In this document: one piece after another, positions 26,822 through 35,256 of the stretch
How the letters are laid out: the number at the start of each line of letters is the position of its first letter
Position numbering within the stretch: position 1 is the first letter of the stretch
Assembly: GCA_023267975.1 (NCBI GenBank)
Contig: JALNLA010000002.1
Location: forward strand, 165,053-229,052
Reading direction: 5' to 3'
DNA from: Candidatus Terraquivivens ruidianensis
Lineage (GTDB): Archaea > Thermoproteota > Nitrososphaeria_A > Caldarchaeales > Wolframiiraptoraceae
DNA: 64,000 nt
Notes under the pieces: model-generated
The model's database searches: none
The model's input: only the letters and a program-made list of their open reading frames with translations
What the model was told of the DNA's origin: nothing
Translations under genes and position numbers: made by a program

Positions 26822-27942
26822 AATTGATGGACGATGAGCATGGCAAAAAGCACATGGCCCAGTCCTACAAAATCGACAAACTTAAGGAGACTGTAGCGCA
26901 GTCTTTAACACAGCTCGGCTGGAAGATAGTAAATACCATCGAGGATGGTACGTTTCCAGAAATCCAGCTTCCGTTAAGAGCGACGAGTAACATAATATAC
27001 GACCCTAACCTGAGGCAATACGTCCTAGGAGCGAAACGAGTTTTAAGAACTACAAAGAATGTTAAACATCTGAGACCATTTGCTCAGTTGATTTGGATCA
27101 GCAGTTTTGCTAAGAAGCTGATAAAAGTGGGCAAGACTTCTACCCTCAGGGACACCTACTATGTCGCAATCGGTGAAGGCATGGATTTTGAGGGACAGAA
27201 TGAGAGCGACAACATAATAATTGAGTTGGAAAGCCTGCTGGGGTATCCTAGGGAGGACTTTAACATATTTCCGGAAGAAAGGGCGTCCATATACGGAGAC
27301 TTAGTGATCGAGTATACGGTGCCAGGGTTCAGGGGTAAGAGAGTTGACCTTTCATCGCACCCGGATGGTTTCGCCATAGGCCCAGCTCTTACGACGGCCG
27401 AATTTGTCAAGTGCGGCGCTGAGGTTCTCTTCGTAATTGAGAAGGGTGCAGTGTTTGCAAGGTTCGTGGAAGAAGGAGCTGACAAGAAGTATAAGGCTCT
27501 CCTCCTCCATACCGCTGGCCAATCCCCAAGAAATGCAAGAAAGTTGATTAGGAGGTTGAACGAAGAGCTTAACCTCCCTGTTTACATATTTGCAGATGCA
27601 GACCCGTTTGGCGTTCATATAGCATCCGTTATAGTACACGGCTCAGCCATATCAGCACATCTCCGTGAGCTGAACATCCCAGATGCGGTATGGGCTGGTT
27701 TGTACGCATCCGACATCATCAAGTATAAGCTTCCTTCCATGAAATTTACTGAGCAAGACGCAAAAAGACTGGATGAGTTGAAAAGAGACCCGAGGTACCA
27801 GGCTGACCCATGGAAGAGGGAGCTTGGCGTATTCTCAAAAATTGGGAGAAAAGCAGAGCTTGAGGCTTTCTCTAGATACGGTCTAGAGTTCATCGTAGAA
27901 GAGTTTTTGCCCGAAAGGCTGGCAGAATTAACCAAGCGGTAA
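26818..27942 (+). CDS. top6A: DNA topoisomerase VI subunit A
   Basis: Spo11-family DNA-cleaving subunit. The catalytic tyrosine is in STLRDTYYVAIGEG, and the Toprim acidic motif is VYIFADADPFGVHIASVI. Both winged-helix and Toprim domains are complete in 374 residues. The B (GHKL ATPase) subunit, normally adjacent, is not in this window. The preceding leader contains a strong ribosome site for a three-codon ORF that overlaps this start. Confidence 0.96.
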   Translation: MKLMDDEHGKKHMAQSYKIDKLKETVAQSLTQLGWKIVNTIEDGTFPEIQLPLRATSNIIYDPNLRQYVLGAKRVLRTTKNVKHLRPFAQLIWISSFAKKLIKVGKTSTLRDTYYVAIGEGMDFEGQNESDNIIIELESLLGYPREDFNIFPEERASIYGDLVIEYTVPGFRGKRVDLSSHPDGFAIGPALTTAEFVKCGAEVLFVIEKGAVFARFVEEGADKKYKALLLHTAGQSPRNARKLIRRLNEELNLPVYIFADADPFGVHIASVIVHGSAISAHLRELNIPDAVWAGLYASDIIKYKLPSMKFTEQDAKRLDELKRDPRYQADPWKRELGVFSKIGRKAELEAFSRYGLEFIVEEFLPERLAELTKR

Positions 27943-28024
27943 AGGAGTCTTTAATTCTTACTATAAAGCCTCTATAGATAGAGAGAATGAGGTTTAATAC
28001 TTGGACTAGCATTTAACAGCATGA

Positions 28025-28831
28025 TTGGAACCGGTCTTGTTTAAGATACCAGATATGCCTGCTCTGTTGATTGAGCGGCCCGTTAAGAGTCTCATCGTAT
28101 CGGACGTTCACATAGGCTTCGAGGAAGAGCTTCATGAAGTTGGCTTCAGGGTTCCTTTCCAAAGCTGGAAGATTCTCGAGAACATTGAGCAGCTGGTAGA
28201 GAAGACAGGGTCGGAGAGGTTGATAATCTTAGGTGATCTCAAGCACAAGGTTCCTGGGACTTCTAAGACTGAGTGGAAGTATTTGCCCAGCATGGTTGAA
28301 GACATTCGGAAACTGGTCAACGAGATTATACTCGTTCCAGGAAATCATGACGTTGGTATAAGCAGAATACTCAGGAACTCCATCACCTATGCCCCATCAA
28401 GGGGTTTTGTGATCGAGGGCGGAGACCGTAAGGTTGGTTTATTCCACGGTCACACATGGCCATCGATAAGTCTCTCCAACGCCGACATGTTAGTGATGGG
28501 GCACATGCACCCCGTCGTCAGGCTAAGAGCAGAATCCGGTTTCACCGTAAGGAGGAGGGTTTGGTTAAGCCTTGAGGGTGATAGGGCCTCTTTGGCAAGA
28601 AGGTTAAGACGACAGGAAAGCTCGAAGGTTCCAACAGGGCGCATAAGCCTCTTGGTGATGCCATCTTTCAACGATTTCCTTTCGGGCGTTGCCATAAACG
28701 TTGCATCAGAAGGAAAGGAGCTGTTAGGACCTATAATAAGGTCGGGCCTATTTGACCTCTCTAAAGCTGAAGTTTACATGCTTGACGGTACGCATCTGGG
28801 TAAGGTTTCAGACCTGAGGGAGTTGGCATGA
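28025..28831 (+). CDS. Metallophosphoesterase (COG1407, ICC-like)
   Basis: Calcineurin-like hydrolase motifs occur in order: SDVHIGFEEELHEVG (D.H), LGDLKHKVPG (GD), LVPGNHDVG (GNHD) and LFHGHTWPS/VMGHMHPVVRLR (GH.H). The frame starts at a TTG (28025) about 27 bases from a TATA-like TTTAATAC, so it may be leaderless. Homologues often sit next to Lhr-type helicases and are suspected of nucleic acid roles. Here it is coupled to a SWIM zinc-finger gene by ATGA overlap. Confidence 0.85.
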   Translation: MEPVLFKIPDMPALLIERPVKSLIVSDVHIGFEEELHEVGFRVPFQSWKILENIEQLVEKTGSERLIILGDLKHKVPGTSKTEWKYLPSMVEDIRKLVNEIILVPGNHDVGISRILRNSITYAPSRGFVIEGGDRKVGLFHGHTWPSISLSNADMLVMGHMHPVVRLRAESGFTVRRRVWLSLEGDRASLARRLRRQESSKVPTGRISLLVMPSFNDFLSGVAINVASEGKELLGPIIRSGLFDLSKAEVYMLDGTHLGKVSDLRELA

Positions 28832-29163
28832 AGGATGAGTTAAGCTCGTTAAAGGAAAGATATGGCTCCATGTACGAGGAGGCGGTTAACGCCGTAGAGA
28901 AAGGCTTGGTGAAGCGTTACTTCTTCAAACCGAGCGGCAGGATGAGATGGGTCGTCGTGGGCAAGACGCAAGACTACCTCATCTTACTCAAGGCAGGGTA
29001 CTGCACATGCGATGATTTTTATTTTAGGGTCTTAAGTCATGAGAAGCCTATGTGTTATCATTTGCTGGCCGCCAAGATAGCTTCGGAGAGTGGAGAGTAT
29101 GAGGAAATATACGAAGAAGATAAGTGGTACCGTAAACTATTAAATGAGTGGTTACCAAAATAG
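28828..29163 (+). CDS. Small SWIM zinc-finger protein
   Basis: The SWIM signature CxC...CxH is present as YCTCDDFYFRV then PMCYHLLAAKIA. The protein is 111 residues, acidic at the C-terminus, with a short basic N-terminal half. SWIM domains bind DNA or proteins and in Rad51-paralogue partners (Shu/Sws1) promote recombination. Coupled by ATGA to the phosphoesterase gene, so the two probably act together. Confidence 0.8.
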   Translation: MKDELSSLKERYGSMYEEAVNAVEKGLVKRYFFKPSGRMRWVVVGKTQDYLILLKAGYCTCDDFYFRVLSHEKPMCYHLLAAKIASESGEYEEIYEEDKWYRKLLNEWLPK

Positions 29164-29178
29164 GAGCAGTGGTCTGAT

Positions 29179-29297
29179 GCCGGGGTCCCTTAGTCAGGTA
29201 TAGGGGCGGCCTCGAGATCTCTGTGTAAGAAAGAGCGCTGGTCAAGAAAGCCGCTGACCCGATGAGGGTCGCCTGGGTTCGAATCCCAGCCCCGGCG
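29179..29297 (+). tRNA. tRNA-Ser(CGA), with a 32-base intron
   Basis: The acceptor stem GCCGGGG (29179-29185) pairs with CCCCGGC (29290-29296), discriminator G73. D-stem CCT/AGG with GG in the loop, anticodon stem GCGGC/GCCGC, long variable arm GACCC-loop-GGGTC (class II) and T-arm CTGGG-TTCGAAT-CCCAG are all found. Reading the 7-base loop as CTCGAG...A gives anticodon CGA and an intron at 29217-29248, at the canonical 37/38 site. A relaxed bulge-helix-bulge with one C-A mismatch can be drawn, both cuts falling after the second bulge base. Confidence 0.9.
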
Positions 29298-29328
29298 CTA
29301 TGTTCAACTTATCGTCCTATTTGGTACC

Positions 29329-32300
29329 TTACCAGATTCTTTGAGTATACACCAATTCCTTCCTCTTACCGGTCTTCGTGATCTTGGCTGGATTGGCGTA
29401 GTATGATTGAGCAGCGCTCAACCAGCTGAGTAAGGGCCAACCTCCAAGCGATACATCATTCTGTAGCACGACGTTCGGCGATACTCCGTTAAACCTCCAC
29501 TCGTCGACTGTTTTTCCTACATTATAATACTCCAAAGGCCTATCAGTAAAGAGTATGACCTTCGTTAATTCGGGTAGTCTCTTTACGGGGTTCATTGCTT
29601 CGTCCGGTAAATCTGCCCTATCTGGCAACTCTTCGAGGGACCTTGATATGGTGCCGTCATACACCTCGAAATATTTTGGCTTTAAGATAACTGTCTCAGC
29701 CCATCTGCCCATCCCATAAGGAACCAGTATAACGCCTCTCCTTACCGTGGTTTCTAAGAGGACGGGGGCCTCGAAACTCCCGACAGGTGTCTCAATGCGA
29801 ACTACGTCACCTGGCTTGATGGATGCTATCTCGGCATCTTGTGGATTAATCACGATGAAGTTCTCAGGTAGTATCTGCTTAATCCAATAGTAGCAATTAC
29901 CTCTATGCTTAGTATAGAGTGGCCCTGATTCGAACACGACAAAGAACGGATACTCCGACTCAGGATAGAGTTCTCTAAGCAACGTCCCATGAATCCATTT
30001 ATCCTTTCTTGTCTTACCCGCTACGGGTGCATAAGTCGCAGGCATGAAGTACTTTGGCCCTCCCCAGAACTTAGCGCCTGTAATGCTGTTGCATGTCTTA
30101 GCCAGCTTCTCGTTCCAGAATTGGAGGACTCTTGTGCCTGCTACGCTCCTTCTCGAAAAGCCTTTTTCATCAAAAGACTCCTCATATGTCGTGAAAACAC
30201 CGCCTCTTGCCAACGGGTATGCTACGGCTTGCCACTCGTCTTTCGGCAATACTTCCTTAAAGCTGGCTATAGGATAATTTTTCTCCACAAACTCAAGCTC
30301 GTTGCGTGGGACATCCTTGGGTACGAGTCCACGATCTTGTGCGTCAACAGCTCCATTCGCGTACACCCTGAGGATGTAATCCCAGTAGCTGTGCATCGGG
30401 AACCATTCGCCCTCATACTTCTTTCCTTTCGTTCCGGGTATTGCTTTTTCGCCATAACCTGGCATGCCTAACGCCTTACCTACATCTATAAAGAACTCCC
30501 ACATCGAAGCATGCCTTGGATGCTTATTTGGAGAGTTTCCTATCTCTTCAGTTAGTGGCATTATCGTCGGCGTCCTCCAAGATTCGGCCAACAACCTGCC
30601 CGCGCCACTTGCGTAAAGGAATTGAACACCACTCGTCCCTGTCTCCAAGTAGGTTGTATCCGGCACTATGTAATCCGCGTAGATATAAGTCTCATTTATG
30701 GTCGTAGTTATGCCTATAAACAGCGGCAACCTATTTGTGTCCTTAAGGACCTCGACGAATTTCGTACCGTAGTTAACTGATAGTACGGGGTTGGCAAAGT
30801 AAAGCACGAGCGCCCTGACCGGATACGGGTAAGCTTCTGCGATGCCAGCAAACATCTCCGTATAGCTCTCTTCGGGTGGGTGAGGATACCATGGCCTCTT
30901 TGCAGGATAAGGGCTCTCTTCCTTCTTAACCTTGAGCAAGTACTCGAGGGTCTTCTCATACTCGACGCCATGCCTGTCTATTGGTGGGCCCCATCTCAAA
31001 GGTTCACCAAAACCTGAGTCGCCAAGGTTGTAAAGGTAGTTAACATACCTAGTCGTTCCAGGTCTGGAAAGGAGGCCTCCCTTTCTGTGATAATTGCCAA
31101 TGAGTATGTCCAGGGCCCTTAATGCCCAAACTGAATACTCGCCATGCGGATGCTGGGCCACTCCTCTATGGATATATGTGGCAGCATATGGTGCGGCATT
31201 CGCAAAAGTATTTGCCATTTCCACTATAACAGCGACCGGTACGCCACAGATAGTTGACCATTCCTCTAAGCTTCTGCTAAACGCCTCCTCCTTGAACATC
31301 TGAAGGGCAGTCTTGACTGTTACTTCCTCACCTGTAATGAGTCTCACTTTCTCTGAATAGAACGGCTTGGCTTTTTTAACGGAATCGTAAGCCTTCAGCC
31401 CGTCTTCAGAGGCGACTAATGGTTTTCCATTTTCACCCACGCCAACGTACTTGTCTAAGACGTAAGAGCCAAACTCTTCATGTCCTTCTTCTGCTATCAC
31501 CAGCCACGTGGCGTCAGAGTGGTATGGATAACCTACCTCCTCGGCGGCCTTTAGATTTGGTATCTCCAAAAATTCGTGGTTGATTCGGTTATTCTCGATG
31601 AGCCACCTTGCCACAGCCATAGTCAATGCAGCATCCGTACCTGGTTTGATTGGTACCCATACTATGTTACCGTTAGCTGTGGTCCTTGGTGCGATAGGAT
31701 TGACATAGTAAACTTTTAGCTCACCTCTGGCTGCTCTCTCTACAAGAATTCCTTGGCCGGTAGCACCAGGGTGAATTCTCCCCATGCACGCGCCTGCCAT
31801 TATAAGGACTTTTGAGCTCAAGATGTCGGGGCTTATATCATAGGTACCTGACCATAGCTTGTTCCCAGTGTAAAAACCTAACTGACAGGCTGACGTATGT
31901 CTTAACCAGTTCACGCTACCGAACGCAAATATAAAACGTCTTGTAAACACGTCGGCATTATCTTGCCCCCTTCCCCTCATAAACACAAGCTCATTGCTCT
32001 TCGTTCCTAAGTCAGGTCTATCAGGATCTATCAACACGTCATCTAACTTTAAACCTTTCTCAGCCAGTATGCCTTGCCACTTTTCCTTAAAGGCAAGAAG
32101 CCTACTTTTAACATCTGCGTAGCTTGTCCTCGGGTCCGATGCAATTTTCAGGACTTCGTCAACATCCTTCTTCATCTCCGAAAGAATGCCGTTAGGATCT
32201 TCGAAGCCAGCAGCCCTGAGTCTGCCTGTTACAAAAATCTCTTTAAAACCAGGTAGTCTCTCTCCCGTCTCCTCGATAACCCCGCCCTCCACGACCTCCT

Positions 32301-32781
32301 TTATAAGTTGCTCCCAGCTGATTATTTTCCACTTTCCGCTACCCCTTGGGCCGGCTCTCTTCAATGGTTTAAGAACCCTATATGGGTCGTACACATAATG
32401 TATGCCATCTAAACCCCTTGCGCATAGCGTACCAGTATACTTTAGGGACTTCTCTATTGGCGTATCGTAGGTTATAGGGTCAATTCTCGTACGCTGACTT
32501 CTTGGGACTACTGCCCTATTATAAACATGGTATGGATTACCTTCTATCTTCTCGATAACCTCCTGACCGTTGAACGACGCAACCCTGACCCTAATTCCAC
32601 ACCTAACGTTGCATCCTAAACAACTACTGTAAACATACCTAATGCCATTCAGCTTATCTGGACCGTATAACTTTGTGGTCGGTCTGACGATCTTTTCGAA
32701 GACCTCTGAATACCCAAGTGTGAAAGTACCAATTGCAACCGCTCCTATTATGCCTTTTACTACCGCCCTCCTATTTACCAA
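29329..32781 (-). CDS. Molybdopterin oxidoreductase, TtrA-like catalytic subunit
   Basis: A DMSO-reductase-superfamily enzyme with bis-MGD cofactor, exported. The twin-arginine signal is NRRAVVKGIIGAVAIGTF, the [4Fe-4S] cysteines are C54, C57, C61 and C120, and Cys299 in HTSACQLGFY is placed as the probable Mo ligand. A large insertion (about 170-270) and total length of 1150 resemble tetrathionate reductase TtrA and related Arr/Srr enzymes rather than formate dehydrogenases. It is the last gene of a B-C-A operon, overlapping ttrC-like by 11 bases. Substrate (tetrathionate, arsenate, polysulfide or selenate) is not decided. Confidence 0.85.
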   Translation of the reverse strand: MVNRRAVVKGIIGAVAIGTFTLGYSEVFEKIVRPTTKLYGPDKLNGIRYVYSSCLGCNVRCGIRVRVASFNGQEVIEKIEGNPYHVYNRAVVPRSQRTRIDPITYDTPIEKSLKYTGTLCARGLDGIHYVYDPYRVLKPLKRAGPRGSGKWKIISWEQLIKEVVEGGVIEETGERLPGFKEIFVTGRLRAAGFEDPNGILSEMKKDVDEVLKIASDPRTSYADVKSRLLAFKEKWQGILAEKGLKLDDVLIDPDRPDLGTKSNELVFMRGRGQDNADVFTRRFIFAFGSVNWLRHTSACQLGFYTGNKLWSGTYDISPDILSSKVLIMAGACMGRIHPGATGQGILVERAARGELKVYYVNPIAPRTTANGNIVWVPIKPGTDAALTMAVARWLIENNRINHEFLEIPNLKAAEEVGYPYHSDATWLVIAEEGHEEFGSYVLDKYVGVGENGKPLVASEDGLKAYDSVKKAKPFYSEKVRLITGEEVTVKTALQMFKEEAFSRSLEEWSTICGVPVAVIVEMANTFANAAPYAATYIHRGVAQHPHGEYSVWALRALDILIGNYHRKGGLLSRPGTTRYVNYLYNLGDSGFGEPLRWGPPIDRHGVEYEKTLEYLLKVKKEESPYPAKRPWYPHPPEESYTEMFAGIAEAYPYPVRALVLYFANPVLSVNYGTKFVEVLKDTNRLPLFIGITTTINETYIYADYIVPDTTYLETGTSGVQFLYASGAGRLLAESWRTPTIMPLTEEIGNSPNKHPRHASMWEFFIDVGKALGMPGYGEKAIPGTKGKKYEGEWFPMHSYWDYILRVYANGAVDAQDRGLVPKDVPRNELEFVEKNYPIASFKEVLPKDEWQAVAYPLARGGVFTTYEESFDEKGFSRRSVAGTRVLQFWNEKLAKTCNSITGAKFWGGPKYFMPATYAPVAGKTRKDKWIHGTLLRELYPESEYPFFVVFESGPLYTKHRGNCYYWIKQILPENFIVINPQDAEIASIKPGDVVRIETPVGSFEAPVLLETTVRRGVILVPYGMGRWAETVILKPKYFEVYDGTISRSLEELPDRADLPDEAMNPVKRLPELTKVILFTDRPLEYYNVGKTVDEWRFNGVSPNVVLQNDVSLGGWPLLSWLSAAQSYYANPAKITKTGKRKELVYTQRIW

Positions 32782-33892
32782 GCTTCGTCACCTCTAACTG
32801 GAAGATGAATGAAAGGACCACAAAAATGAACACACCCAAAGATATTGGTGATATTGTTAACATAAGCCAGTCGGACGGTAAATGAAGCTCCAACACTCCA
32901 AGCCCCGTTGCAGATATTAACTGTCCGTTAACTACCATATTCCACTTGTTTATGATAGTTCCCGAGAAAGCGGCTAGTGAGACGAATACACTCACTACGG
33001 GGAAACGTAGAGAAATTATTGACAATAAAAACGAGGCGGATAGTAAAACAATCGCAAGATACATGAACGGTATAACTATGGCTATACTTTGATTAATTGG
33101 CGAGTCGATGAACCAGAACCACCATATAGCAAGCTGCAGCGCGGTTATCCCGACCACGGAGATCGAGCCAGCCGCATGAACTTTCAACAAAGGTTTTACC
33201 ATCTCGGAGTCCACTCGACCCGCTTTCATTATGAAGTAGACGAGTATGGATATGGCCGTGGCGACGACAAACGTGTCAGCATAGTAAGCAAAGATAAGCG
33301 TGGTCCAATTTCTCCAAAGGAAGACCCATGTCTGCGAAATCATCAAGGAGGCTGGGTATATGCCCCAAAACGTCATAGGAACGATCATGATTATTGCCAG
33401 CCCTTTGAGAATTGGCTGGAGCTTGTTGTACGATGCTTCATCCCTTATACCGAGAGATAGTATCCTGCATAACTTTGAAAGCTTCCCGCCCTCACTAGCT
33501 TTAAGATACATGTTATAAGAAAAATACAGTAGCGCGAAAGTAACGCTGAGGATTAGACCGATTATCCAGAGAATTGATTGGAACGCTATGAGTGATATGC
33601 CTGGCGTCTCAGCTGTGGGTAGCAGGTGCGGACTGGAGAATATCAGTGTGGCCTTGTGCGGTGACCTTAAATCCGCGAGCGGACCAAACAAAACAGTTGC
33701 GAAGAATGAGATGCCCAAAACTATGAGCAGAGGTATAGCGCGCGTAAGCCGTTTAGTGAGATATGCGAGCGAAGCCAAAATTATCATATCTGCACCGGAT
33801 ATCAGGAAAGTGTAAGCAAAAACTACTGGGTCCCAAACTATTGGTGTGGTTGCTTCGTTTGGATAATAGTATTGGGACGTCTCCAGCATCAT
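32771..33892 (-). CDS. NrfD-family membrane anchor (TtrC-like)
   Basis: A polytopic membrane protein with about 9-10 helices and the NrfD pattern of quinol-oxidising anchors (PVVFAYTFLISGADMIILAS start, polar loop FGPLADLRSPHKATLIFSS). It would deliver quinol electrons to the Fe-S subunit and then to the molybdenum subunit. It overlaps the ttrB-like gene by 4 bases and the ttrA-like gene by 11, so the three are one operon. Confidence 0.88.
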   Translation of the reverse strand: MMLETSQYYYPNEATTPIVWDPVVFAYTFLISGADMIILASLAYLTKRLTRAIPLLIVLGISFFATVLFGPLADLRSPHKATLIFSSPHLLPTAETPGISLIAFQSILWIIGLILSVTFALLYFSYNMYLKASEGGKLSKLCRILSLGIRDEASYNKLQPILKGLAIIMIVPMTFWGIYPASLMISQTWVFLWRNWTTLIFAYYADTFVVATAISILVYFIMKAGRVDSEMVKPLLKVHAAGSISVVGITALQLAIWWFWFIDSPINQSIAIVIPFMYLAIVLLSASFLLSIISLRFPVVSVFVSLAAFSGTIINKWNMVVNGQLISATGLGVLELHLPSDWLMLTISPISLGVFIFVVLSFIFQLEVTKLGK

Positions 33893-34551
33893 CTGTTCGC
33901 CTCCTCTGGTAGGTTCATGTAAAATATCATGGGTCTCGTGTTTGCATGAGGTTTTAAGACCTGCGTGGGCACGCTCTCTACGATGTTTTTTAACTCGTTT
34001 TCTTCAGTTAATGACCCAAATATCCGTGCACCAGTTGGACACGTTTCAACGCAAGCTGGAAGTAGGCCCTTGTTAAGTCTGTGGTAGCAGAAGGTGCACT
34101 TATCAGCGGTTCCCTTAACAGGGTTTGGAAAACGTGCACCGTAAGGACATGCCTGTACGCATGCGCCGCACCCAATACATAGATTATCGTCTATTAACAC
34201 CAAACCATTCGGGTCTCTAAAAGTGGCTCTGGTCGGACAGGGTCGAACACAAGGCGGGTCTTCGCAGTGGTTGCACTGTTTTGGGACGAAGATGACAGCG
34301 CCCGTCGGTTTTACAAATCTTTCGACCCACGTCCTGAAGAAGCCTATCGGAACGTTATTTTCTGCGGCACAAGTGACGACACAAGCCATGCACCCATAAC
34401 ACCTAGAGGAATCTATGAGCATTGCATACCTCTTTTTTTCTTGTTCTTTTAAAGAATCGGTCGGCGTTGCGAGAAGCAGCACCAAACTTGATGTTGTCTT
34501 AATAAAATCCCTTCTCCCAATTACTTGCCCGCCAAGAACCATGGTGTACAT
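33889..34551 (-). CDS. Four-cluster ferredoxin subunit (TtrB-like), Tat-exported
   Basis: A 220-residue iron-sulfur protein with an N-terminal Tat signal (GRRDFIKTTSSLVLLLA). Four Cys clusters follow: CYGCMACVVTC, CNHCEDPPCVRPC, CIGCGACVQACPYG and CTFC...CVETCP. It bridges electrons from the NrfD anchor to the molybdenum subunit. The upstream DNA has overlapping TATA-like elements, so the start may be the ATG at 34551 or the one at 34542. Confidence 0.9.
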   Translation of the reverse strand: MYTMVLGGQVIGRRDFIKTTSSLVLLLATPTDSLKEQEKKRYAMLIDSSRCYGCMACVVTCAAENNVPIGFFRTWVERFVKPTGAVIFVPKQCNHCEDPPCVRPCPTRATFRDPNGLVLIDDNLCIGCGACVQACPYGARFPNPVKGTADKCTFCYHRLNKGLLPACVETCPTGARIFGSLTEENELKNIVESVPTQVLKPHANTRPMIFYMNLPEEANR

Positions 34552-34635
34552 AACACAGTGATAGTTTTATAAAATTTTATTTACTTAAAACGGTGCCAGA
34601 TAAACCACTTACGTCGTTAATTACAAGAACGTGTA

Positions 34636-34665
34636 AAATTTATTATAATACGAAACATATTGTTT
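34636..34665 (+). promoter_or_regulatory. Promoter and inverted repeat upstream of the ECF operon
   Basis: A TATA-like stretch (AATTTATTATAATAC near 34638-34652) is followed by a short palindrome AAACA-TAT-TGTTT at 34653-34665. The predicted transcription start lies near 34670, so the palindrome overlaps the start region, a usual repressor position in archaea. The ATG of the transporter gene follows at 34693 after GGGAAAG. Confidence 0.5.
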
Positions 34666-34692
34666 ATATGTTAGAGTAAAAGCGGGAAAGAT

Positions 34693-35256
34693 ATGGAACA
34701 GGAAGTCGTGAAGTATCCGAAACCAGACGCACTAACGACAATCGCTTACATAGTTATGACTGGAGCCATTACTGGTGTAGGTTTCTTGCTCACAGCTCCT
34801 ATACCCTTGATACCTGGCGCAATCCACTGGAGGGTCCTGGCATTCCTTCCTTGCTTATTCGGCGTACTCTTCGGCCCAGCCATAGGATTCTTATCCGGTG
34901 CCATAGGCAACACTTTGTGGGCGATAATAGGCGGCTACTTCAACCCGGCGACCCCAATCTTCGACCTAATAGGCGTAGGTCTAACAGGTCTCATACCCGG
35001 GTTAATCTGCAAACCCAAGGATGTGATGAGCGGTAAGGGAATTCTGAAAGTAGCGGCGATATCGCTCATATCAGGCATAGTTATGGTGCCGATAGTCGCA
35101 ATAGGTTTCGACTGGGTCGGAGTGGCACCATTTGGACCTGCGGTCTTCATGTTAGCGGTCAGCGACCTGCCGCCAATCCTCATCGGAACACCGATAGTTC
35201 TGAAAGCCATCGCCCCTCCGCTGGTTAGGAGAGGGCTCCTCAAATGGAGACTCTAG
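34693..35256 (+). CDS. ECF transporter S component (substrate-binding membrane subunit)
   Basis: A six-helix membrane protein of 187 residues with ECF S-component features, including LFGPAIGFLSGAIGN, FDLIGVGLTGLIPG, and a proline/glycine-rich second helix region (APIPLIPGAIHWR). It captures the substrate for the ECF ATPase/T module encoded immediately downstream. The next gene is a phosphoribosyltransferase, so a nucleobase or base-like vitamin is a reasonable guess, but specificity cannot be read from sequence. It overlaps the ATPase gene by 13 bases. Confidence 0.8.
   Translation: MEQEVVKYPKPDALTTIAYIVMTGAITGVGFLLTAPIPLIPGAIHWRVLAFLPCLFGVLFGPAIGFLSGAIGNTLWAIIGGYFNPATPIFDLIGVGLTGLIPGLICKPKDVMSGKGILKVAAISLISGIVMVPIVAIGFDWVGVAPFGPAVFMLAVSDLPPILIGTPIVLKAIAPPLVRRGLLKWRL

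Noticed and set aside
29989-30471. Long frame opposite the molybdenum enzyme gene
   Set aside because: Shadow of codon bias in the ttrA-like gene; no ribosome site or family features.
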